Shown piece after piece: positions 1 through 9,440 of a DNA stretch of 64,000 nt. This DNA is from JAFGPL01 sp963781805 (GTDB taxonomy: Bacteria; Bacteroidota; Bacteroidia; Bacteroidales; UBA10428), in assembly GCA_963781805.1 (NCBI GenBank), contig CAWAHF010000004.1, forward strand, positions 3,596,001-3,660,000. Reading direction: 5' to 3'. The position numbers and the translations under genes are program-made. Position 1 is the stretch's first letter. Each line of letters starts with the position of its first letter. The notes below the pieces were generated by a model. The model had not been told where the DNA came from, did not search any database, and saw only the letters and a list, made by a program, of their open reading frames with translations.

Positions 1-691
1 AATAATGTGTTTCTCCTGGTTTAAGTCCTGTGTCAGTATAAGTCTTGGTCGTACTATTGTATTTATCATATATCAATACATTATCTCTGTAAATTCGATA
101 TCCATAATGGCTTGTTGGAATATCCGTTTGCCCTTCCCATGTGATTACAATAGATGTATCCGTTTTATTTTCAGATGCCTGGACATTTTTAGGTCCCCTT
201 ATTGAATAAGTTGATCTTGTTAACGTTCCTGTCGAAGACCAGTGCCCACTGCAACCATCAATACAACCAAATATAATAACATTATTATGACCTGAATAAG
301 GTCCATTAAAGGTAAATTTTCCGGTTTGGGCAGGTCCAAGGGCATACTTATGTCCTGAGCCTGAATAGCTTGAAGGAACCCCCGCAAAGGAACCTGCGCC
401 TGCTCCGTTGTTATAAAAACTCATTGTCAGGCTTTTATCACAGTCACAACTAACTGTGGCACCTGACCAGGTATAATAAATGTAGTAATCACTTCCGTTT
501 GATAAAGCATTCCAGGTCATTGAATTGGTGCTTTTCAAAGGTGGTGAGGTTGAATCAACCTGAAATCCGCTACCAGATGTTAATTCTGAATCGTTGTTCT
601 GAGCCTGAATCAATCCAAACATGGAAAGGAAGAATAGTACTAAAATTTGATTTTTGTTTTTTGCCAATAAAATAGCGTAGAATTGTTTCAT
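1..691 (-). CDS. Secreted protein with fibronectin type III-like domain, 3' end outside window
   Basis: An open minus-strand frame runs from an ATG at 691 to the window edge without a stop (230 codons visible). Residues about 14-28 form a hydrophobic signal-peptide core (LVLFFLSMFGLIQAQ) ending at a plausible AQ/N cleavage site, so export is likely. A region rich in Gly, Ser, Asn and Tyr follows, with cysteines in a CDCDK and a CIDGC motif. The last visible part resembles a fibronectin type III module (PKNVQAS near the start, then ITWEG, HYGYRIYRD and YTDTGLKPGETHY). I infer a surface or secreted protein, perhaps with a T9SS sorting domain beyond the edge, but that cannot be seen. The exact family is not recognised. 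Confidence 0.8.
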   Translation of the reverse strand, partial: MKQFYAILLAKNKNQILVLFFLSMFGLIQAQNNDSELTSGSGFQVDSTSPPLKSTNSMTWNALSNGSDYYIYYTWSGATVSCDCDKSLTMSFYNNGAGAGSFAGVPSSYSGSGHKYALGPAQTGKFTFNGPYSGHNNVIIFGCIDGCSGHWSSTGTLTRSTYSIRGPKNVQASENKTDTSIVITWEGQTDIPTSHYGYRIYRDNVLIYDKYNSTTKTYTDTGLKPGETHY

Positions 692-1437
692 AACTTTAAC
701 TTTTATTTATTAAAAAATTGTTTCTAATATATTGTGATATTCTCTTTAATAACCTTTCTGCTAAATAATCCCGTTTGTATTGACCAATTTATATTGACTC
801 TTATATTTCAACTCTAGCCGTAAGAATATCAATCTGATATTAATACATAATAATATATAAAGGTATTTATATCCTTATATATGAGCATATGTTATACCTT
901 TTTTAATAATAATTTAGACTGATCACTAATTAATAAATCAAGTTGATAAAAAAAGAAACATTTTTAATTAATTAATGTTCGGTGCAATATCTGTTTTGAC
1001 ACTTCGGGAAGTAATGTTGAAGGATGAAAACAGATTATTCTCTGAGTATTTCAAGAATAGAAATAAATTTGAATGCTGATCAATTAAAAATAATTTTGCC
1101 GCAAATCGATAAGGTATTTTAATCTGCTTTAAAATTTATTTATTTAGAATTAACCTATAAATAATATGTGAGAGAAAATAAATTCCCTAAAACAGTTAAT
1201 AGAAAAGTCATAAAGTCTGAAAATGAAGTTTAATTATAGCATTTTCAAAACAATTTGTATGGTATTTTCATGTTAAATTTATTTTTACGATCACTACACA
1301 ATATTATAAACAATATCCTGGTTAAATATTATCCAATTGTCACTTAGAATAATAATCAACAAGTTATAATTCATCTCATTTCGATAAATTCCTTAATCCC
1401 AATTAATTTTCTAATTTTGCAGTCTAATAATTGTTGT
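692..1437. other. Intergenic region, 746 bp, mostly featureless
   Basis: Very AT-rich space between two divergent genes. A short perfect inverted repeat (AATATCA/TGATATT, 3-nt loop) lies at 825-841. A 32-codon frame at 1024-1122 starts with ATG but has no recognisable promoter and no recognisable product. A TAATTTTG promoter element for the downstream gene sits at 1412-1419. I see nothing else. Confidence 0.5.
1412..1419 (+). promoter_or_regulatory. Bacteroidota -7 promoter element TAATTTTG
   Basis: TAATTTTG matches TAnnTTTG exactly and lies 26 nt before the ATG at 1438. The in-frame TTG at 1417 that would lengthen the next gene is part of this element, which argues for the ATG start. No clear -33 TTG is visible. 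Confidence 0.55.
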
Positions 1438-3900
1438 ATGTTAATTAAAAATGTTGAGAAGATCGCTTTTGCGGGAAAAGATTTTTCACTTACTTACGCT
1501 GAATTGATTTATCGGATTGAATTTTTTACTAGCCTGTTTCCAAATAAATCAGATCAAAAAGTATTGATACTCTCCGAAAACAGACCAGAATGGGTATTTG
1601 CTCTTTACGCAATCTGGAAAAACAATTCCATTGCAATTCCTGTCGATTACCAGTCATCAGCCGACGAAGTAGCTTACATTCTTGATGATTCTAAACCTGA
1701 AGTTGTATTTTGTTCAGCAGACAAAAAAGATATTTTAGCCGATGCAATTACCAAAATTGACTTTTACCCAAATGTTTTAATTTTTGAAGAAATATCCGTT
1801 TCATCTCCAACAAAGAAAACACAATCTCCTGGCATAGAAATGCCTGAGCTTTCAAAAACTGCATTTATTGTATATACTTCAGGAACTACCAATCGACCCA
1901 AAGGAGTTATATTATCCTTCGAAAATCTGAAGTCAAATGTAATTGCAGTATCAGAACTGGTATCGGTCTATGCCCGGGAAGATAATATTCTGATGTTATT
2001 GCCTCTACATCATATTCTTCCGGTAATGGGTTCCGTAATTATTCCTTTTTATACAGGATGTACAGTTGCTATGTCTCCTTCAACTTATTCCGAAGATATA
2101 CTTCAAACCCTGCAGAAATATAAAATATCTATTGTCATTGGTGTACCGAAGCTTTATAATGTAATTTGCAAAGGAATAATGGATAAAATCAATGCCAGCA
2201 TCCTGGCCAGGATGCTGTTTTCCATTGCAGGAATTTTAGGCTCAAAAAAAATCTCGAAATTTTTATTTAAGACAGTTCATAAAAAATTCGGTGGGAAAAT
2301 TAAATACCTGGTAAGCGGAGGTGCAGCCATCAATAAACAGGTAGTTCAGGATTTCAAAACCCTGGGTTTTGAACTACTTGAAGGCTACGGTTTAACTGAA
2401 GCAGCTCCAATGATAACTTTTAGCCGGCCATCCAATGTCAGGCTAGGCTCTGTAGGCCAACTACTTCCGGGAACACAGGTTGAAATTCGTGATGGAGAAA
2501 TCGTAGCAAAGGGTAAGAATATAATGAAAGGGTACTTTAACAAACCCTTCGAAACAAGCGAAATCTTAAAGGATGGATGGCTCTATACCGGCGATTTGGG
2601 CTATATGGATAAGGACGGCTATCTTTACATAACAGGACGCAGAAAAGAACTTATTATCCTTTCCAATGGCAAAAATATTAATCCCGAAGAAACTGAAACT
2701 AAGCTGTCGGCTATTTCTTCTGCTATTAAAGAGGTTGGTGTATATTCATTTAATGATACGCTGCAGGCAGTAATCTATCCCGATTTTGTCTGGTTGAAAA
2801 AGGAAAGAATTGAAAATATTCAACAATATTTCAAATGGAATGTAGTTGACAGGTATAACGCACAGTCTCCTACTTACAAAAAAATATTGGGCTTCGCACT
2901 GGTAAATGAAGAGCTTCCCAAAACCCGGTTAGGAAAAATACAGCGTTTCAAATTGGAAAAATACACAATCCAATTGAAAAAAAGAGAGATAGGAGATGTT
3001 GTAAAAGGATTTCAGGAATATGATATTTTAAAAAAATTTCTAGAAGAACAACTTGAAAAACAGGTAAATCCATTTGATCATCTGGAATTGGATTTGGCTA
3101 TTGACTCATTAGGTTTGGTGAGTCTTTCGGTGTTTCTTCATACTTCCTTTGGGATAGATATAAAAGAAAATGAATTTTCAAAATTCGAATCCGTTCTAAA
3201 ACTTGCTGAATTTATTAAGGAGAACCATTCAAAAATAATGGTTGATAATATAAACTGGAATGATATATTAAAATCTCCTTTCCATTTCAATCTTCCTTCA
3301 TCCGGAATTACAGGGGCATTTTTAAGATATTTCTCCAGAATGTTTCTAAAATTTTATTTCAGGATAAAAGCCGAAGGATTATCAAATCTTCCTGAAGGTC
3401 CCTGTATAATTGCATCTAATCACCAGAGCTTCTTTGATGGCTTTTTTCTTAATGCCATTTTCAAGAATAAATTGATGCGCAAAACATATTTTTATGCTAA
3501 GGAAAAACATTTCAGATCTATACTGCTTAAAGGTTTTGCCAGGATCAATAATATAATTATTATGGATATCAATAAAGATTTAAAACAATCTATACAAAAA
3601 CTTGCTGAAATTCTTAAAAAGGGCAGGAATGTTATTATTTTTCCGGAAGGAACACGAAGCAAAGACGGCAGATTAGGCCAGTTTAAAAAAACCTTTGCTA
3701 TTTTAAGTCAGGAATTAAATATCCCTATTGTTCCGGTTGTGATTGATGGGTCGTTTAGGGCGCTTCCTGAAGGTTCCTGGTTTCCAAAACCATTTTCCCG
3801 AATTAAAATTAAAGTACTTCAGCCGGTTTATCCGTTAAATCATTCCTATGATTCTTTAAAAGAAGAAGTATATAAAAAGATTTCTGGAAGTTTAAAATAG
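1438..3900 (+). CDS. Acyl-ACP/acyl-CoA synthetase - ACP - PlsC acyltransferase fusion (Aas-like)
   Basis: A three-domain lipid enzyme of 820 residues. Residues about 1-500 form an adenylate-forming (AMP-binding) domain with the P-loop-like signature YTSGTTNRPKG near 145-155, GYGLTEAAP, and the hinge YTGDLGYMD. A carrier-protein segment follows with a phosphopantetheine-type DSLG near 555. The C-terminal part is a PlsC/LPLAT acyltransferase with NHQSFFDG (HX4D) near 660 and FPEGTRS near 734. By family knowledge such proteins activate fatty acids and re-acylate lysophospholipids. Here the acyl group may pass through the built-in carrier domain. E. coli Aas has acyltransferase and synthetase in the opposite order and no internal ACP. 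I chose ATG 1438 because the upstream TTG lies inside a promoter element. It probably acts at the inner membrane face. Confidence 0.85.
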   Translation: MLIKNVEKIAFAGKDFSLTYAELIYRIEFFTSLFPNKSDQKVLILSENRPEWVFALYAIWKNNSIAIPVDYQSSADEVAYILDDSKPEVVFCSADKKDILADAITKIDFYPNVLIFEEISVSSPTKKTQSPGIEMPELSKTAFIVYTSGTTNRPKGVILSFENLKSNVIAVSELVSVYAREDNILMLLPLHHILPVMGSVIIPFYTGCTVAMSPSTYSEDILQTLQKYKISIVIGVPKLYNVICKGIMDKINASILARMLFSIAGILGSKKISKFLFKTVHKKFGGKIKYLVSGGAAINKQVVQDFKTLGFELLEGYGLTEAAPMITFSRPSNVRLGSVGQLLPGTQVEIRDGEIVAKGKNIMKGYFNKPFETSEILKDGWLYTGDLGYMDKDGYLYITGRRKELIILSNGKNINPEETETKLSAISSAIKEVGVYSFNDTLQAVIYPDFVWLKKERIENIQQYFKWNVVDRYNAQSPTYKKILGFALVNEELPKTRLGKIQRFKLEKYTIQLKKREIGDVVKGFQEYDILKKFLEEQLEKQVNPFDHLELDLAIDSLGLVSLSVFLHTSFGIDIKENEFSKFESVLKLAEFIKENHSKIMVDNINWNDILKSPFHFNLPSSGITGAFLRYFSRMFLKFYFRIKAEGLSNLPEGPCIIASNHQSFFDGFFLNAIFKNKLMRKTYFYAKEKHFRSILLKGFARINNIIIMDINKDLKQSIQKLAEILKKGRNVIIFPEGTRSKDGRLGQFKKTFAILSQELNIPIVPVVIDGSFRALPEGSWFPKPFSRIKIKVLQPVYPLNHSYDSLKEEVYKKISGSLK

Positions 3901-3932
3901 ATTATTACTTTTAAAACAAAATATTTAAGACC

Positions 3933-4133
3933 ATGACCGTAAGTAAAAGCTCTCAGGCATTAAAAGAAATGATAATTAAAGCTATTGAAGACCATAAAAT
4001 TACGAGAGAAGAGTACGATATGATTTTACATTTGGCTAATGAGGACGGAATTATTGACAGACATGAACAGATATTGTTGGGACAATTGCATGATATGATT
4101 GAAAATAAGATGGTTAAGTTTGTTCCAAAATAA
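3933..4133 (+). CDS. Small conserved acidic helical protein (TerB/EF-hand-like), 66 aa
   Basis: A short frame 32 nt downstream of the acyltransferase fusion and probably co-transcribed with it. The product is soluble, charged and predicted helical. The segments DHKITREEYDMIL and NEDGIIDRHEQILL look like the helix-loop-helix of small TerB-like or EF-hand-like proteins. No catalytic motif is visible. Function unknown; the association with a phospholipid-repair enzyme is only positional. The ATG start and normal codon use support it being a real gene. Confidence 0.6.
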   Translation: MTVSKSSQALKEMIIKAIEDHKITREEYDMILHLANEDGIIDRHEQILLGQLHDMIENKMVKFVPK

Positions 4134-4500
4134 TAGTTTGCTTATACTAGTTATTGAAAATATGTAATTTACGTATGTTAATGTAATTCATCCATTTAAT
4201 TGTTGTGAGTTTTATTTACTTTATTATGGTTTATTATATATAATATTTGTTCGAAGTATATATTTATAATATTCTGTATTTAAATACGTAATAAACTATT
4301 ATTTAATTTTATTGTTTAAAAATATTACGTGAGTTTTTGTAATGTTATCGCTCTATAATTTTACTATTTTCTAAATCAACTCGAATTTTGGTTAGTAATG
4401 TCAATTTGAATTTATTTTTATTAACTTGAATTTAAAATCGAAGCATTGATGATTAACTTATTGTAATTTAAATACATATTGTTTTGATTATAACTCAATT
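4134..4500. other. Intergenic region, 367 bp, no recognisable element
   Basis: Extremely AT-rich spacer between convergent genes (the 66-aa gene and recO). I found no strong hairpin with a T-run, no RNA gene and no convincing ORF. Confidence 0.5.
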
Positions 4501-5226
4501 TTAGTGAAATATATCTTTCATTATCTGCAAAGATTTAACCTGGCCTATATTCTCAAAATGCAACTTATAATATTCCAGAAGTTTTTCCAACAAAATCTGT
4601 CGATTTTGATGCTTAATATTGATCTTATCCAAATCCTGAAATGATTTCTCATTCAAATCATCAAAAGTTATTTTTATAAATTGAGGCAAATCAGAGAATA
4701 TCCTTATATCATCGGTATAAAACAACATTTTTTCATTAACCTCTTGTTTTTCGGATACTTGAAAAGTGCGTTGAGGAAAAATTCCGAGATATTTGGAAAA
4801 CTGAATTAAAAATACCAGATGAAAATTAGAAACGCCTTCTGTCATAACATCCAGAAACTGAATAGAACTTGCCAAAAATTCGAACATCGTATGATTTGAT
4901 TCTGCCTCATGCAATGTTTTATATAAAATTTCTGCAATAAACAGGGCTACTGTACTTTTATTGATCTCATTCTGAATATGTATAAGAGGAATATTATTTT
5001 TAATTTCCTTGATCCGTTGGATATCTCTTCCGGGTTTATAATAGCATTCAAGATCCAGGATGGTTAACGGTTGAAAATGACTTAACCGGATGGAGGACCT
5101 TTTACTTCGAATCCCATTTATTATATAAGCTTGTCTTCCAAAAGATTCGGTGTAAATATGAGCTATTATGCTTGATTCTCCATATTTTATATAATGAAGA
5201 ACTATTCCGCGAGTTTTATGAAGCAT
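4501..5226 (-). CDS. recO: DNA repair protein RecO
   Basis: A 241-residue protein with the RecO N-terminal OB-fold opening (HKTRGIVLHYIKYGESSIIAHIYT), where RecO normally reads 'tr.iVL..r.ygEsd.il.l.T', and a helical C-terminal part. RecO mediates loading of RecA onto SSB-coated single-stranded DNA in the RecFOR pathway. The four-cysteine zinc motif of some RecO proteins is absent, as in many Bacteroidota. It lies 27 nt downstream of the PorZ-like gene and is probably the last gene of the same leftward transcript. Confidence 0.9.
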   Translation of the reverse strand: MLHKTRGIVLHYIKYGESSIIAHIYTESFGRQAYIINGIRSKRSSIRLSHFQPLTILDLECYYKPGRDIQRIKEIKNNIPLIHIQNEINKSTVALFIAEILYKTLHEAESNHTMFEFLASSIQFLDVMTEGVSNFHLVFLIQFSKYLGIFPQRTFQVSEKQEVNEKMLFYTDDIRIFSDLPQFIKITFDDLNEKSFQDLDKINIKHQNRQILLEKLLEYYKLHFENIGQVKSLQIMKDIFH

Positions 5227-5253
5227 CGTATTCGGATGTAGACAGAGACAAAA

Positions 5254-7545
5254 TTAGTGAATGAACAACAGTTTTGTTACATATGTTTTTGTTCCGTCGT
5301 CATTTGTGCAAAAAACCAGGTATACCCCGGTACTAACTTTTTCACCCCTGAAATTCTTGCCATCCCAAATGGCTTGCCCTCCAAGGGCAGTTGTTTCGAA
5401 TACAAGATTTCCGCTAATATCCGTAATTTTAACATTTACATTTGCTACCAGTCCCGTAACCGTTATGTCACCTGAATAAGTTTCCCGCACCGGATTAGGA
5501 TAAACATATACATCCTTAAAATCTTCACTTCCTTGAGTAGCCTGATCTCTGAATGAAAGAATTCCTTTATCGGTACCAAAGAACACTTCTCCATTGTCGC
5601 CGTTTATGGCAATGGATAAAACATTGTCAGAAAATAACGGACTGGTTTCCGTGTTAAATTTATGTATCTCCTTTTTCCCATCAGACGACATAAGAAATGC
5701 ACCTGATTTTTCTGTGGCAATCCATTTTCGATTGGCACCATCAACTGTAATACAATTGATTTTTTCATTTTTCAACAAATAATCGCCCAGGGAGGAACCA
5801 TCATTTCTGGGAATTAAAATCTGATTTCCAATAACCGTTCTCGTATCATCAATTATCCCGATGGGATTATAATACACAATCGGACCACTGCTGGTACCAA
5901 CCCAAACGTTTCCATCATTATCTTCAGTCACAGTATAAACCCGTTCGAGTAATTCACCATCCTGATTGATAGCTGAAAAAAAGCGTTCACTAAACGTTTT
6001 ATCCTGATTTTCACGAAATACAATTATCCCTTCACGTTCTAATAATAACCAGATTTGACTTGATTTTGTACAATAAATATCTGAAACGCGGGTATTAAAA
6101 CCAAAACCATCATATTTAAGTTTGATATTTTCCCAGGTTCCATCGGTTCGACGAACATATACCGGGTTATCTTCATACTTGGTACAAACCCACAAATTAT
6201 TGTTTTGATCAAAACTCATCCCCGTAACAAAAATATAACTATGCCCAAAGCCTTCTATTGTTTTTAGAATGCTATTCGTTTCATCATAAATGGAAACGGA
6301 AGTTCCATTGATTTCAATAACTCCAAAGCCCACACTACCACCAAAGATATGATCCGGATTATTAGGATCTATGGCTATTTCACTGAGATTTGGAAAGGCT
6401 TGCATTTCAGGAATGGTTTCTCTGTTATAATTAATCCACTTTTCATTTTTAAAAAGATAGGCGCCTCTTTGATCATATCTGTTGCCTTCGGCCCCAGTTG
6501 CTACCCAAATATTTCCATTCGAATAGACCAATTCTGTAACATCAGGGTATTTTGGTCCATCAGGATAAATGCCATTGTCCAGTCCTCCGTTTACTGATTT
6601 TAAAAGTCCGTTTTCACGATCTGCAATCCAGAGATTTTTAGCTTTATCATACAATGCATACTGCGGATAGTTCGTGCCTTTCTGATATATAATATTAAAC
6701 GTATGACTAAAGACCTGAGAGTTATAATCCGAAACTACCACCAGATTGTCATTTTGAATATCGAGAAGTCGATAATTAATCTGTTCCGGACTCCAGACAG
6801 ACCAACCAATTGAATTAGATTCAATTATATCGGACCTTGAAGTTGAAGGATTCTGATAAATTGCTAAAATATTCCCGCCAAAATAAACCATGAATTTATA
6901 TTCTGCATCAGGATCAGGCAAATTATTGATTTTACTCCAGTAGTTATAATCCACCAGATTTGGACTATTTATTGGAGCTGAGTAGATTCCCTGGTTTGTG
7001 GAAGCAAGGATATTCTCCCCATCATATGCGATATCATTCACAAAAATCTGGCTTCCCATCGGTCCGAATAAATAGGAATCCTTGATCTCTTTTTTTTGCA
7101 TATCTAATACCACAATTCCAAAACCACATGCCAGATAAGCGTAATCATCAATGAAGAAAATACTGTTTATTATTTTTTCACCTACTATCACTTTTCTTTT
7201 AATATCAGGTATATTTACAATAGAATCATTTTTTATTAAATCTATGTTCCCATTTTCATAACAAACTAATAAAGTTTGCATTTTTTCGTCATAATTAATT
7301 GCTGTTATACTTACATCAGCTAAACCATTTACTTTGGAATATTTTTGCAGACTGTTATCTGACTTGTCAAAAGAAAACAGTCCTCCGGTGGTGGCACAAA
7401 AAATTTTATTATTCACTTCGGTCAAACTCCTGACATTTGAATAGGGCAGATGATCTCTCCATGATCCGTTTGGTATTTGCGCAAAGAGATTTATACTTCC
7501 CAAAAAGAATAAATTAAGAAGAAATGACTTTAAATTTATTTTCAT
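5254..7545 (-). CDS. porZ: PorZ-like two-component-regulator-propeller protein with T9SS C-terminal domain
   Basis: A 763-residue exported protein. An N-terminal signal peptide (residues about 1-22, ending LFAQ) is followed by tandem beta-propeller repeats of the 'regulator propeller' type, with recurring blocks such as NKIFCATTGGLFSFD, NNLWVCTKYE, GNVWVGTSSGPIVYY and RKWIATEKSG. The last 85 or so residues are a T9SS type A sorting domain (starts VYVYPNPV, contains GNLVFETTALGGQAIWDGKN, ends GVYLVFCTN...KLLFIH). In Porphyromonas gingivalis PorZ is a surface component of the type IX attachment complex; the two-propeller plus CTD layout and length agree. The assignment rests on architecture and neighbourhood (next to recO), so another propeller protein is possible. 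Confidence 0.75.
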   Translation of the reverse strand: MKINLKSFLLNLFFLGSINLFAQIPNGSWRDHLPYSNVRSLTEVNNKIFCATTGGLFSFDKSDNSLQKYSKVNGLADVSITAINYDEKMQTLLVCYENGNIDLIKNDSIVNIPDIKRKVIVGEKIINSIFFIDDYAYLACGFGIVVLDMQKKEIKDSYLFGPMGSQIFVNDIAYDGENILASTNQGIYSAPINSPNLVDYNYWSKINNLPDPDAEYKFMVYFGGNILAIYQNPSTSRSDIIESNSIGWSVWSPEQINYRLLDIQNDNLVVVSDYNSQVFSHTFNIIYQKGTNYPQYALYDKAKNLWIADRENGLLKSVNGGLDNGIYPDGPKYPDVTELVYSNGNIWVATGAEGNRYDQRGAYLFKNEKWINYNRETIPEMQAFPNLSEIAIDPNNPDHIFGGSVGFGVIEINGTSVSIYDETNSILKTIEGFGHSYIFVTGMSFDQNNNLWVCTKYEDNPVYVRRTDGTWENIKLKYDGFGFNTRVSDIYCTKSSQIWLLLEREGIIVFRENQDKTFSERFFSAINQDGELLERVYTVTEDNDGNVWVGTSSGPIVYYNPIGIIDDTRTVIGNQILIPRNDGSSLGDYLLKNEKINCITVDGANRKWIATEKSGAFLMSSDGKKEIHKFNTETSPLFSDNVLSIAINGDNGEVFFGTDKGILSFRDQATQGSEDFKDVYVYPNPVRETYSGDITVTGLVANVNVKITDISGNLVFETTALGGQAIWDGKNFRGEKVSTGVYLVFCTNDDGTKTYVTKLLFIH

Positions 7546-7597
7546 GTGTCTTTAATAAGGAACAGAAATAATTACGTAGGTTCGAGTGTTTTATTAT

Positions 7598-8182
7598 CTA
7601 ATTATCATATTTATTTATCAAATACTTAACTAATTTGTTAACCGCAACAGACCTGTGCGAAATTTTATTCTTCTCCTGCAATGACATTTCTGCAAAAGAT
7701 TGAACAAATCCTGCAGGTTTGAAAATCGGATCGTATCCAAATCCTTCAATTCCTGACTTTTCTCTGAGAATTTCACCATTTATATATCCTTCAAAGGTTA
7801 TTAGCTTACCTTCCTCAACAAGTGCTATAATAGTTCTGAATTTTGCAGCACGATTTTTAACATTTTTCATCTTTTGAAGCACTTTGTTCATATTATCATC
7901 ATAAGAACAGTTTTCGCCTGCGTACCTGGCAGAGTAAACTCCTGGTTCTCCGGATAGAGCATCTATCTCCAATCCGGTATCATCAGCAAAACAGTTCAAA
8001 TGGTACCTGTCATATACAAAAAATGCCTTCTCAGCTGCATTCTCCAAAATAGTCTCATGTGTCTCTGGAATCTCATCATTAAAACCCAAATCATTGAGAT
8101 TGATTAATTGAATTAAACTGCCAAGTTTTTGTTTAATTTCTAAGAATTTATGCTGATTATTAGTGGCAAATACAAGTTTCAT
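7598..8182 (-). CDS. rdgB: Non-canonical purine NTP pyrophosphatase (RdgB/HAM1)
   Basis: A 194-residue Ham1-family enzyme that hydrolyses dITP, XTP and ITP to monophosphates and so keeps deaminated purines out of DNA and RNA. The sequence shows the N-terminal signature ATNNQHKFLEIKQKL, the catalytic loop FADDTGLEIDALSGEPGVYS with the ARYAG motif, and the C-terminal GFGYDPIF and SHRSVA motifs. Length is normal. It lies 52 nt upstream of the PorZ gene and downstream of a strong terminator for the universal stress gene, so it may start its own transcript. Confidence 0.95.
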   Translation of the reverse strand: MKLVFATNNQHKFLEIKQKLGSLIQLINLNDLGFNDEIPETHETILENAAEKAFFVYDRYHLNCFADDTGLEIDALSGEPGVYSARYAGENCSYDDNMNKVLQKMKNVKNRAAKFRTIIALVEEGKLITFEGYINGEILREKSGIEGFGYDPIFKPAGFVQSFAEMSLQEKNKISHRSVAVNKLVKYLINKYDN

Positions 8183-8205
8183 TTTTTACCTAAAATCTTT
8201 AAAAT

Positions 8206-8234
8206 GAAAAACAAGGAATTGCTCCTTGTTTTTC
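8206..8234 (-). terminator. Intrinsic terminator after the universal stress protein gene
   Basis: A perfect 12-bp stem GAAAAACAAGGA/TCCTTGTTTTTC with a 5-nt loop, 26 nt past the stop of the upstream gene. Read on the minus strand the hairpin ends in a T-run. It separates the usp gene from rdgB. Confidence 0.8.
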
Positions 8235-8260
8235 AAAAAAGTACTATGTTATAAGTTAAA

Positions 8261-9094
8261 TTATCCTCCAGATGCACTGAAACCTCCTCCTAGTTTTGCC
8301 GGTTTGGGATTAATGCAAATAACAGGAATTTGTTCTTCGTTTGCGATAATATACTGTTCCTGTGCTCCCAGGACATAATCTGCAAAGCTAATGTCCCTCG
8401 TAGTGATTAACATTATGGCATCTGCACTGATCTCTTTGGCATAGTCAATTACTTCATTCTGGAATTCTTTAACGCCTGCAGAGGATTTTATTTCGTATTT
8501 AATACCTTTTTGCCCAAAATACTTATTAACAAACAGTAAATTAGATTCGACACCTTTAATAAAATTTGAATCTGTATGTTTTGCATAAAAAATATGAAAT
8601 TTAACTCCAAAATATTTTGCGAAGAAATTAGCCCAGTTAATAATCTCCTTATTTTCTCTTCGATAATTAATAGGTAAGACAATTTCCTTATAAATATCAG
8701 TTTTAGGATGATCCTGAACCACAATGAAAGGCGATTTAGAACCTGCGATAACTTTTAAAGCCCAGCTACCCAAAAATTTTTGCATACCCTTAATTCCATG
8801 AGTTCCCATTACAACCATTCTTGCCTTAATTTCATCAGCAAGTTCGACAATGGTTGTAAAAATATTACCTGATCTTACAATAATATTGGGCTTAACATTC
8901 GTATTGGTAAATTTTTCAGAAATTTCATCCGAAATCTTCTTTTCAGCAGCAGCGATCTCTGAATCCTTTTTAACTATGTGAATTAAGGCAATATCATGCT
9001 TAATATGTTTTGCAATATTGATAGCATGTTCCAGGGCTAAAACTGATTTTTCAGTGAAATCCCAGGTAACTAAAATTAAATCACTGTATTCCAT
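8261..9094 (-). CDS. Tandem universal stress protein (two UspA domains)
   Basis: A 277-residue cytoplasmic protein made of two UspA folds. The first half opens with LILVTWDFTEKSVLALEHA and carries the ATP-binding-type signature MGTHGIKGMQKFLGSWALKV near residues 90-115. The second half (from about 145) keeps the fold pattern (IVLPINY, FHIFYAKHTD, ADAIMLITTRD) but lacks the G-x2-G-x9-G(S/T) nucleotide motif, so only the first domain is likely to bind ATP. It is a single-gene unit bounded by a terminator. Its physiological role cannot be read from the sequence. Confidence 0.88.
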   Translation of the reverse strand: MEYSDLILVTWDFTEKSVLALEHAINIAKHIKHDIALIHIVKKDSEIAAAEKKISDEISEKFTNTNVKPNIIVRSGNIFTTIVELADEIKARMVVMGTHGIKGMQKFLGSWALKVIAGSKSPFIVVQDHPKTDIYKEIVLPINYRRENKEIINWANFFAKYFGVKFHIFYAKHTDSNFIKGVESNLLFVNKYFGQKGIKYEIKSSAGVKEFQNEVIDYAKEISADAIMLITTRDISFADYVLGAQEQYIIANEEQIPVICINPKPAKLGGGFSASGG

Positions 9095-9440
9095 TTGTTA
9101 TGGGTTTTGATTTATTCAGGTTAACTATTACAAACAATAAAAATAAAAAATAATTGCATTATTTTATTGAGTTCTTTTAAAATAAACGATAAATAATAAA
9201 AGAAATTATGTAAATATACGAACTGAAAGGTTATTTGGATACAATATAATCAATTATATTTCATTGTATTAGTTAAAACCAGAAAAAATTGGTTAATTTC
9301 AATTATTCTGGCTTAATTTGCAGCCATAATTGCAGGTATGTACATTATTGACTATTTTTGATTAACTGACCGATTCAAACTTATCCTGATAGCTTTTCAA
9401 TTAGGATATTGAAGAATTTAAATTGACTAAAATTATTTTT
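9095..9440. other. Divergent intergenic region, 346 bp
   Basis: AT-rich space between the divergent usp and ilvE genes. It contains a good ilvE promoter (9330-9360) and a small 5-bp hairpin TGGCT/AGCCA at 9309-9326. No exact TAnnTTTG is seen for usp; the nearest match (TATTGTTTG, one base too long) reads towards it. Nothing else found. Confidence 0.5.
9330..9360 (+). promoter_or_regulatory. Promoter for ilvE: TTG - 20 nt - TATTTTTG
   Basis: TTG at 9330-9332, a 20-nt spacer and TATTTTTG at 9353-9360 form a complete Bacteroidota -33/-7 promoter. It predicts an untranslated leader of about 75 nt before the ATG at 9441. Confidence 0.65.

Noticed and set aside
1024..1122. 32-codon ORF in the intergenic region before the acyltransferase fusion
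   Set aside because: No promoter, no recognisable product and such short frames are expected by chance in this AT-rich DNA.
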